A stretch of 10,262 nt of DNA from Pirellulales bacterium. Lineage in GTDB: Bacteria > Planctomycetota > Planctomycetia > Pirellulales > Thermoguttaceae. This document shows, in pieces, positions 5,080-10,262 of this stretch; within the stretch, counting starts at the first letter, position 1, and each line of letters opens with the position of its first letter. The translations under genes were made by a program, and so were the position numbers. The notes under the pieces were generated by a model. The model was not told where the DNA came from. It made no database searches and saw only the letters and a program-made list of their open reading frames with translations. The stretch lies in contig JAUWHT010000389.1 in assembly GCA_030605745.1 (NCBI GenBank), positions 1-10,262 on the forward strand. The letters run 5' to 3'.

Positions 5080-6243
5080 CACCGCCAGCCGCCAGGCGAT
5101 ACGGCATGCCTGGCGGAACTCGGCGAGATCCAACCGCTCGGAGACGGTGTGTGGGGCCTTCTGACCGCTGCCCAGCGTGACCGTGGGGATTCCCCGCTCA
5201 GTCATCCAATTGGCGTCCAGCCCTCCGTCGGAGACGTCGCGGGCCGGCCGCCCGCCGGCTTCTCGGATGGCGGTTTCAGCCGCCAACACGCACGGCTCAT
5301 GGTCGGCGAGCTTAAAGGCCTCGTAATCAAGCCGGCTATCGAACCGCACGTTGCCCGAGGCGCCTTCCCGATTTCGCACTTTGCGGGCCGCCTGCCGGAA
5401 CGCCCGCTCGATTGCTCGGACGATCCGCCGGCGGAAGGCCGGATCGTGGCTTCGTGCCTCGGCCCGGAGCTTGACCTCTGGGGTGACCACATTGGTTGCC
5501 TCGCCGCCGTGAATGACACCTACGTTGCTGGTGCCGCTGCGTCCGTTTTTCTTGATCCGTCCGTGCCAGCCCTCGCGGTACAATCGAGCAATGGCCAACG
5601 AGGCGATGGTGATCGCGCTTACGCCGTCCTCGGGCGAGCCGCCGGCATGGGCGGCGATGCCGGAAACGTCGATTTCCATGCGGTACCCGCCGGTCGCTCC
5701 GACAGTCAGCTTCTCGCTCGGTCCCCCGTCGAAGTTGAACGCCAGCCGTGGTCTTCCCAACATTCCCAGCCGGGCGTGTCGGGCACCGTGCAGACCGAGT
5801 TCTTCCTGGACCGTCCAGAAAAAGGTAAGCGGCGGGTGGGGTGTCTTGCTGCGAAGGATTTCCAGCGCGGTGGCCAGCACTACGGCACAGCCGCTACGGT
5901 CGTCGGCCCCCAAGGCGGTATGCTTATCGGCCGGCACGATCCACCGGCCGCGGCGGACCGGCCGGGCGCCCTTGCAAAGCGGCACCGTGTCGGCGTGCGC
6001 CATCAACATTCGCCGGGGGGCGCGCGTCGTACCTGGTAGCTTGCAAGCCAGATTCCCGACCTCGCCGGCGTGGGGACTGCGTCGATGGGCCTGATCGAAG
6101 CAGATGCTATCGGCCGCCGCCCCGGCCTGGCGGAGCTTCTTGGCGATGAACTCCATCACCCGGCCTTCCCGCCCGCTGCCGCCGGGGATGGCCATAAGCT
6201 GCATAACCAACCGCTCGGCTTGCTCGTTTCGTTGCTCTGTCAT
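5047..6243 (-). CDS. M20 family metallopeptidase, peptidase T-like
   Basis: This 398-residue protein starts with ATG; only a weak ribosome-binding site precedes it. It carries the full M20 two-zinc signature: HADTVP (His83, Asp85), GADDRSG (bridging Asp114 or Asp115), VQEELG (catalytic Glu147, zinc ligand Glu148), NFDGG (Asp172) and KAPHT near the C-terminus (His365). His199 in IAAHAGGSPEDG marks the inserted dimerisation domain. GADD and the overall arrangement are closest to the PepT/PepT-like branch, so it probably removes N-terminal residues from short peptides in the cytosol. Substrate choice cannot be read from the sequence. There is no signal peptide. The C-terminal tail (about 389-398) is encoded by the intergenic G-rich repeat and is unlikely to matter for catalysis. 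Confidence 0.9.
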   Translation of the reverse strand: MTEQRNEQAERLVMQLMAIPGGSGREGRVMEFIAKKLRQAGAAADSICFDQAHRRSPHAGEVGNLACKLPGTTRAPRRMLMAHADTVPLCKGARPVRRGRWIVPADKHTALGADDRSGCAVVLATALEILRSKTPHPPLTFFWTVQEELGLHGARHARLGMLGRPRLAFNFDGGPSEKLTVGATGGYRMEIDVSGIAAHAGGSPEDGVSAITIASLAIARLYREGWHGRIKKNGRSGTSNVGVIHGGEATNVVTPEVKLRAEARSHDPAFRRRIVRAIERAFRQAARKVRNREGASGNVRFDSRLDYEAFKLADHEPCVLAAETAIREAGGRPARDVSDGGLDANWMTERGIPTVTLGSGQKAPHTVSERLDLAEFRQACRIAWRLAVGRGEGPEDRG

Positions 6244-6252
6244 CTGGGAACC

Positions 6253-6349
6253 GTTTAGCGGCCGCCGGTACGGCGGCCTGATCTTGCAAGGTTCAGCAAA
6301 GGGGTTATCCTAACGTATTAGACGCGCCGTGCAAGCACGGCGGCTAAAC
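6253..6349. repeat. REPIN-like double-hairpin element, copy 3
   Basis: The ends GTTTAGC (6253-6259) and GCTAAAC (6343-6349) are inverted. Just inside the left end is a perfect 8-bp hairpin (GGCCGCCG GTA CGGCGGCC, 6260-6278). Just inside the right end is another (CGCCGTGC AA GCACGGCG, 6325-6342). The design is the same as at 964-1054 and 2230-2347, though the spacer is different. It fills the gap between the divergent M20 peptidase and sigma factor genes, so it lies in the 5' region of both. Confidence 0.72.
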
Positions 6350-6381
6350 ATTTTAGATCACCACCAGCGACGGGGATTGCC

Positions 6382-7050
6382 TTGGTCGTTAGCGAATCGT
6401 CCGCCCGGAGATACGCACTTGCCGACCCCGACGTGCGGTTGATGCTCGAGGTGCGCGACGACAACGCGGCCGCCTTTGAGGAGTTGGTGCTGCGCTACCA
6501 GGGACGGCTGATCACGGTGTTGGAACACCTGGTCGGTAGTTACGACCTGGCTGAGGACCTGGCGCAGGAGGTGTTTCTACGGGTTTTCCGTGCGCGGAAG
6601 GGCTACGTGGCCGGGGCGAAGTTCTCGACCTGGCTATTTACGATCGCCAACAACGTGGCGTCTAACGCACTGCGGAGCCGGTCGCGGCGGCGGGAGGTGA
6701 CGTTGCAGCCGCGCGACAGCGGTCCGATGGGCGCCCGGCCGCTGGATGCGATTCTCCAGGCCAGCAGCGGCCAGATGCCTGCCCGGCAGTTAGACAAGGC
6801 CGAGATGCGCGACATCGTGCGGCTGGCCGTCGCCGCGCTCGGCGAGCGGCAGCGACTGGCCGTGCTGCTGAGCAAGTTCGAAGAGATGAGCTACGCCGAC
6901 ATTGCCAAGACCATGGGACTTACACCCCAGGCCGTTAAGTCGCTCTTGTCCCGCGCGCGAAGCAACCTGCGTGAAGTGCTGGAGCCCTACTTCCAACACG
7001 GCGAGAGACCAGCGGTGGAAAATTCGGATGATGAAAAACGAAATGGTTGA
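6382..7050 (+). CDS. ECF-type RNA polymerase sigma factor
   Basis: This 222-residue sigma-70 family protein, given a TTG start with GGGGA about five bases upstream, could alternatively begin at the in-frame GTG, TTG or ATG about 17-20 codons later. Region 2 is clear: AAFEELVLRYQGRL, then YDLAEDLAQEVFLRVFRARK (core binding) and AKFSTWLFTIANNVASNALR (-10 recognition). Region 4 follows after a linker of about 60 residues: LGERQRLAVLLSKFEEMSYA, then DIAKTMGLTPQAVKSLLSRA, the helix-turn-helix that reads the -35 element. No region 1 or 3 is visible, which defines the ECF group. The stop overlaps the next gene, a predicted membrane anti-sigma factor, so they form an operon. The stimulus is unknown. 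Confidence 0.92.
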   Translation: MVVSESSARRYALADPDVRLMLEVRDDNAAAFEELVLRYQGRLITVLEHLVGSYDLAEDLAQEVFLRVFRARKGYVAGAKFSTWLFTIANNVASNALRSRSRRREVTLQPRDSGPMGARPLDAILQASSGQMPARQLDKAEMRDIVRLAVAALGERQRLAVLLSKFEEMSYADIAKTMGLTPQAVKSLLSRARSNLREVLEPYFQHGERPAVENSDDEKRNG

Positions 7051-7867
7051 TATGCACGATCCAGCTAACACCGATGTCTCGCTCGAGGAACGACTGGTGG
7101 CGTACCTGGACGGCGAACTGGATGCCGAGGCCAGCCGCCGGGTTGAGGAGTTGCTGGCTGCCGATCCACAGGTTCGCCGGCGATTGCAACGGTTGGATCA
7201 CACCTGGCAGTTGCTCGACGAGTTGGACACCTCGCAAGTGTCGGAGAGCTTTTCGCAAACCACGCTGGAGATGGTCGCGGTGGCGGCCGCCGAAGATGCA
7301 CGGCAAAACCTGGCCGCGGCCCCGCACCAGCGCCGCCGGCGTTGGGTCCTCATCGGGGGAAGCCTGTTGGCCGCCGGACTGGCCGGCTTTCTGACGGTGG
7401 CCCTATTGCGGCCGGATCCCAACGAGTTGGGGCCGGCGGAGCGGATCGAGCTGGTCAAGGAACTCTCTGAGCAGCAAGCCAAGAGCAAGGTCAAGCGACC
7501 GACCCCAGAGGACGTACAGGGGCTGCTGCGATGGATGTTTCAGTATGCCACCCGGCATGAGGCCGCCGTGCTGCAAGCGCTGCCCGAGCCACGCCGGCAG
7601 CAATTGGCCAGAATGAATCCGGTCATGCGTCGCCGGCTGATTGCCCGGTTGATCTGGCAGCGGTGGCAGGCGGCCAGGCCGGAGAAGCTGCCTCCGCTGA
7701 CTGACCACGACCTGGCCGATCTGCACCAAATGCTTTCGGACGATACTCGCAAGTGGTTGGAGTCGAAGCTGGCGGCCGAGCAGTGGCAGATTGTCGGCGA
7801 CTGGATTCGCCAGCGGTTTCAGTCGCGACGTTTCAACCGCAAGCGGCCCGGCATGCCACCTCCATAA
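7028..7867 (+). CDS. Putative membrane anti-sigma factor
   Basis: This 279-residue protein uses the ATG at 7028, chosen because GGTGGA lies eight bases upstream; in-frame ATGs at 7031, 7043 and 7052 are alternatives. With 7028 it overlaps the sigma gene by 23 bases. The cytosolic N-terminal part reads EERLVAYLDGELDAEASRRV then EELLAADPQVRRRLQRLD, the helical pattern of anti-sigma domains, but without the zinc-binding HxxxCxxC of ZAS-type proteins. One membrane helix (about 106-127) follows an RRRR stop-transfer-like cluster. The 150-residue remainder is helical, charged and probably periplasmic (AVLQALPEPRRQQLARMNP, LTDHDLADLHQMLSDDTRK); I do not recognise a sensor domain in it. Operon position beside the sigma factor is the main support for its role. 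Confidence 0.78.
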   Translation: MMKNEMVDMHDPANTDVSLEERLVAYLDGELDAEASRRVEELLAADPQVRRRLQRLDHTWQLLDELDTSQVSESFSQTTLEMVAVAAAEDARQNLAAAPHQRRRRWVLIGGSLLAAGLAGFLTVALLRPDPNELGPAERIELVKELSEQQAKSKVKRPTPEDVQGLLRWMFQYATRHEAAVLQALPEPRRQQLARMNPVMRRRLIARLIWQRWQAARPEKLPPLTDHDLADLHQMLSDDTRKWLESKLAAEQWQIVGDWIRQRFQSRRFNRKRPGMPPP

Positions 7868-7937
7868 AGCCGCGACCGGTGGTCGCGCATAGCTCCGGCT
7901 GCGACTTGATCGTGGCGCGACCGCCGGTCGCGGCTTT
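7866..7937. repeat. Inverted repeat with nested hairpins, at a stop codon
   Basis: Arms 7866-7888 and 7915-7937 are inverted over 23 bases with one mismatch (AAAGCCGCGACCGG... and ...CCGGTCGCGGCTTT). Each arm also folds on itself (CGCGACC GGT GGTCGCG; GCGACC GCC GGTCGC). The left arm starts inside the TAA stop of the anti-sigma gene. A partial third unit (GCGCGACCACCG) follows at 7942-7953. It lies between convergent genes and could serve both transcripts. Confidence 0.75.
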
Positions 7938-7949
7938 GTGGGCGCGACC

Positions 7950-7965
7950 ACCGCAAAGCGGTTTT
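7950..7965 (+). terminator. Possible short intrinsic terminator
   Basis: ACCGC AAA GCGGT forms a 5-bp stem followed by TTTT ending at 7965, oriented to end the sigma/anti-sigma transcript. The stem and the T tract are short, so the call is tentative. It abuts the stop codon of the convergent SppA gene. Confidence 0.35.
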
Positions 7966-9043
7966 ATGGGCTGCCGGCCAGCGGGGGCTGCCGGGTGCAT
8001 AAATAGTACGCCTGCGGGGCGGTCAACTCCAGCATTGCGGCCAGGTCGTCGAACGATCGGCGGCGGGCGTGGACGCCCAGCAGGATATCGACCAGGTTGG
8101 GTTCCGGCTTGTACTTGACCACCTTGACGTTATCCTTGTCCAGTCCGGCCAACTCGATCGCCCGGTCAATGGCCGCCTCGATGAATCCGATCTTGTCGAT
8201 CAGTCCGTTTTCCTCGGCCTGCTGTGCCGTGTAGATCTGCCCGGTGGCCAGCTTATCGAGTGCTTGGGGGTCCTTCTTGAATTTAGGCCGGCCCTGCTTG
8301 ATAACATTCTTGAATTGGGCGAAGCTCTCGTCGACTAACTCTTGGAAGATTTTGCGTTCTTCCTCGGTCATGGGTTTGGCGAAGCTGCCCATGTTCTTGA
8401 GCCGATGGCTGGCAATCGAGTCCTCCTTGATTCCCCAGTCTTTCAGCAGTTCCGACAAGTTGTAGTGCGGAATAATCACGCCAATCGAGCCGGTCCAGGT
8501 GGACGGTTCGGCAAAGATCGTATTTGGCACGTCGCCGCAGGCCATCGAGACGTAGTAGCCGCCGCTGGCCGCCAGCCCGCCCATACTCACGACCAGCGGG
8601 ATTCCCGTCTTTTCGGTCAGCTCGCGCAGATGATGATACATATAGTCGCTACCGGTGACGGTTCCGCCTGGCGAGTTGACCCGCAGCACGACGGCCTTCA
8701 GGTTGCCGTCCTTGGCGTCCTTGGTTGCCCGGTCGATCTGCCGCTTGAAAAACCCCTCGCCTTCGAGGATTGCTCCTTCGATCGAAATGACGGCGATCTT
8801 GTCGCGCCCCTTGCGATTGAGCGAGTGGTACTTCTCTCGGACCTTTCCGTCCGTATCGAGCGAGGCAAGCGCGGAGAGGCCAGCCACGCCGAACAGCAGG
8901 ACGTTCAGCAGCAGCGATCCGAGCAAACCGAGCAACAATAGCAGCAACAGCCATTGGGCCGCCCGCCGCTTCCTCGGGCGCGGGGGCGGCTGCGGGACGG
9001 CTGTGGCCAGGGGGGGCTCTTGCGGTGGTGGGGCAGTGTCCAT
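7964..9043 (-). CDS. sppA: Signal peptide peptidase SppA
   Basis: This is a 359-residue S49 family membrane peptidase that cuts leftover signal peptides. The ATG at 9043 is chosen because GGAG lies six bases upstream; the frame stays open to a GTG at 9118, and an ATG at 9055 is also possible. A Pro-rich cytosolic N-terminus ends in RPRKRR, followed by one membrane anchor (about 32-59). The protease domain starts near KIAVISIEGAI. NSPGGTVTGSD (123-133) forms part of the active-site scaffold. GGLAASGGYYVSM holds the nucleophile Ser160, and RLKNMGS holds the general base Lys216, matching the Ser-Lys dyad of short bacterial SppA. WTGSIGVI is also typical. The length suits the single-domain form. 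The active site is expected on the outer face of the inner membrane. The gene is convergent with the sigma operon. Confidence 0.92.
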   Translation of the reverse strand: MDTAPPPQEPPLATAVPQPPPRPRKRRAAQWLLLLLLLGLLGSLLLNVLLFGVAGLSALASLDTDGKVREKYHSLNRKGRDKIAVISIEGAILEGEGFFKRQIDRATKDAKDGNLKAVVLRVNSPGGTVTGSDYMYHHLRELTEKTGIPLVVSMGGLAASGGYYVSMACGDVPNTIFAEPSTWTGSIGVIIPHYNLSELLKDWGIKEDSIASHRLKNMGSFAKPMTEEERKIFQELVDESFAQFKNVIKQGRPKFKKDPQALDKLATGQIYTAQQAEENGLIDKIGFIEAAIDRAIELAGLDKDNVKVVKYKPEPNLVDILLGVHARRRSFDDLAAMLELTAPQAYYLCTRQPPLAGSP

Positions 9044-9175
9044 GACGGACTCCATCTGAAGTTTTCGTTGATTCTTGCGGTTGCAATAACCGGGGGGCAA
9101 CACCCCACGGTGATGCACCAGCGACGCGTTGTGTCCCTGCTATTACAGTAATTTGCGTGGAAACCACTTCAGATG

Positions 9176-9203
9176 ATTGTATCGCAGGGTCTTCCAGGAG
9201 CAA
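9176..9203 (-). promoter_or_regulatory. Possible sigma-70-type promoter for sppA
   Basis: On the minus strand TTGCTC (9203-9198) and TACAAT (9181-9176) are 16 bases apart, close to the -35/-10 consensus. This would leave a leader of about 130 bases before the start at 9043. Planctomycete housekeeping promoters are poorly defined, so this rests on resemblance alone. I see no gene elsewhere in 9044-9316. Confidence 0.3.
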
Positions 9204-9316
9204 GGCCCGGTCTGGTCGCCAACGCCGCCAACTGCCCTGGTGTTGCCAGGAAGGGCCGTTTCCCGGTAAGCTATGGCCAGCTCGATCACCTGCCGGGTAG
9301 GAAAGGAATTTAAGGC

Positions 9317-10066
9317 GTGTTTGTCGCTGCTACAAGCCAATGTTTCTCCGACCTGCCGCTGGACGAGGCGTTACAGCGGCTGGTTGATCTGGAGTACACC
9401 AGCGTGGAGATCACGATTCACGAGTCAGGGGGGCATCTGAAGCCATCCGAGGTGTTGGATGCCCCGGAGCATGCGGTGCGTGCCTGCCGGCGGACCCACC
9501 GGCTGACGCCCTGTGCCTTCAGCGTCGACATCCAGGCGCCCGAGGACCAGTACTACGACCAGTTCGCTGCCTGCTGCCGCCTGGCCAAGGCCGTTAAGGT
9601 GGTCACGGTGGTCGTGCGTTCGGCCGAGTTGGGAACCCCCTTCAATGCCGAGGTGGAACGGCTGCGGAAGATGGCGTCGATCAGCTCGATCGAGGGGGTC
9701 CGCCTGGGGCTGTTGACTGAGGTCGGACGCATGACCGAGGATCCCGATACGGCGGTGGTCCTCTGCGACAGCGTCAAGGGGCTGGGGATCACACTCGACC
9801 CGAGCCACTACATCTACGGTCCCCACGCTGGCCGCAGCTTCGAGCAGGTGATGAAGTACGTCTACCACGTCCGGCTCCGCGACACCAGTAAGGACCGTTT
9901 GCAAGTCCGCATCGGGCAGGGTCAGGTCGAATACGGACGGCTGATCAACCAGCTCAACAAGGTCCACTACGACCGGGCACTCTCGGTCGACCTCGCCCCC
10001 TTGCCCGGCGTCGACCAAATGGCCGAAATGAGAAAAATGCGGCTGCTGCTGGAGAGCCTCATTTAG
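9317..10066 (+). CDS. Sugar phosphate isomerase/epimerase-like TIM barrel
   Basis: This 249-residue protein starts with GTG after AGGAAAGGAA (9300-9309). It fits the xylose isomerase-like TIM-barrel superfamily (AP endonuclease 2 fold). Probable metal or substrate ligands are seen at the expected strand ends: Glu31/Glu36 region (EITIHES), Glu135 (LLTEVG), Asp161 and His164 (TLDPSHY), and His184 with Arg188-Asp189 (YHVRLRD). GQGQVEYGRL (200-209) corresponds to the loop usually read as GxGxxDF/Y, and Asp225 in SVDLAP sits where a Glu is common. It is slightly shorter than the usual 270-290 residues. There is no signal peptide, so it is cytosolic. The sugar cannot be told; such genes often work with Gfo/Idh/MocA oxidoreductases, but none adjoins it here. 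The TAG stop lies in a repeat unit. Confidence 0.85.
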   Translation: MFVAATSQCFSDLPLDEALQRLVDLEYTSVEITIHESGGHLKPSEVLDAPEHAVRACRRTHRLTPCAFSVDIQAPEDQYYDQFAACCRLAKAVKVVTVVVRSAELGTPFNAEVERLRKMASISSIEGVRLGLLTEVGRMTEDPDTAVVLCDSVKGLGITLDPSHYIYGPHAGRSFEQVMKYVYHVRLRDTSKDRLQVRIGQGQVEYGRLINQLNKVHYDRALSVDLAPLPGVDQMAEMRKMRLLLESLI

Positions 10067-10121
10067 GCTGTTAGGGGTTTAGGCTGTTAGGGGCATGAAC
10101 TCAACATCCCTAATAGCCTAA
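10062..10121. repeat. Tandem TTTAGGCTGTTAGGGG plus inverted copy
   Basis: A 16-base unit is duplicated exactly (10062-10077, 10078-10093) and the first copy contains the TAG stop of the isomerase gene. An inverted copy follows (CCCTAATAGCCTAA, 10108-10121). It pairs with 10079-10092 over 14 positions, one of them G-T, around a 15-base loop. It lies at a gene 3' end like the other TTAGGG-type repeats. The rest of the window (10122-10262) shows no recognisable gene or site. Confidence 0.75.
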
Positions 10122-10262
10122 CGTAAACATTCGCCGAACCCGTCTGCGGGGGGTGGCGCGGGGAAGAGGAGGTTAGAAACGCGAGTGGGGGGTATCGAGG
10201 GTCGCAGGCGACGCTCTTGAGGCGGGCCGGGCGGGCGTTACGAACTGTCTATCGGTTCGACC

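Noticed and set aside
4933..6039. Open frame of 368 codons on the + strand
   Set aside because: It lies opposite the M20 peptidase gene, whose catalytic motifs are all intact. Its own translation shows no domain pattern, and long antisense frames are common at this GC content.
6293..6321. Promoter for the sigma factor gene around TATTAG (6316-6321)
   Set aside because: No convincing -35 at proper spacing, and the site lies inside the 6253-6349 repeat element.
9044..9118. Longer sppA starting at the GTG at 9118
   Set aside because: No ribosome-binding site is seen there, and the extra 25 residues precede a normal Pro-rich N-terminus. The ATG at 9043 has GGAG at good spacing. The frame is open, so the longer form is not excluded.
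867..10121. CRISPR array from recurring short repeats
   Set aside because: The repeats are scattered by hundreds to thousands of bases in both orientations, without regular spacers or cas genes.

Overview
The window looks like a chromosomal segment of a GC-rich planctomycete, probably Pirellulales-like. This is inferred from gene content: an MJ0042/CPxCG-type zinc ribbon fused to a proline-rich linker and membrane domain, a DUF2752 protein, a Gfo/Idh/MocA oxidoreductase, an ECF sigma factor with a membrane anti-sigma-like partner, a TIM-barrel sugar isomerase/epimerase, and several hypothetical proteins of planctomycete style. Genes are mostly single or in pairs, on both strands, separated by repeat-rich gaps. 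No rRNA, tRNA, CRISPR array, phage gene or transposase gene was seen.

Layout. 1-888 (+): zinc-ribbon membrane protein, 5' end outside the window. 889-1152: repeats, including a 91-bp double-hairpin element. 1153-1548 (+): DUF2752 membrane protein. 1563-2090 (-): membrane-anchored hypothetical. 2091-2431: divergent intergenic region with a 118-bp double-hairpin element. 2432-3613 (+): Gfo/Idh/MocA oxidoreductase, followed by a strong intrinsic terminator and a hairpin made of GGGATTAGG repeats. 4704-3761 (-): a two-gene operon, a lysine-rich small protein overlapping a lipoprotein by ATGA. 4705-5046: repeats only. 6243-5047 (-): M20 (peptidase T-like) metallopeptidase. 6244-6381: a 97-bp double-hairpin element. 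6382-7867 (+): ECF sigma factor overlapping a putative anti-sigma factor. 7866-7965: inverted repeats between convergent genes. 9043-7964 (-): SppA signal peptide peptidase. 9044-9316: divergent promoter region. 9317-10066 (+): sugar phosphate isomerase/epimerase-like protein. 10067-10262: a repeat hairpin, then GC-rich sequence in which I see no gene.

How the genes fit together. The sigma/anti-sigma pair is one regulatory unit and the lysine-rich protein/lipoprotein pair is another. The oxidoreductase and the isomerase belong to families that planctomycetes carry in large numbers for sugar metabolism, but they are about 6 kb apart here and nothing links them directly. The remaining genes look like unrelated housekeeping or envelope genes.

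The most unusual content is between the genes. One repeat family (G-rich units such as GGGATTAGGG, GGGGCGAGGGG and GGGGTTAGGGG) sits exactly at gene 3' ends and supplies the stop codon or last codons of five of the ten genes. A second family has paired inverted hairpins (GTTTAGC/GTGTAGC arms) resembling REPINs. Its hairpins differ between copies in a base-pair-preserving way, and two copies share a conserved spacer core. Further inverted repeats occur at 4927-5014 and 7866-7937.
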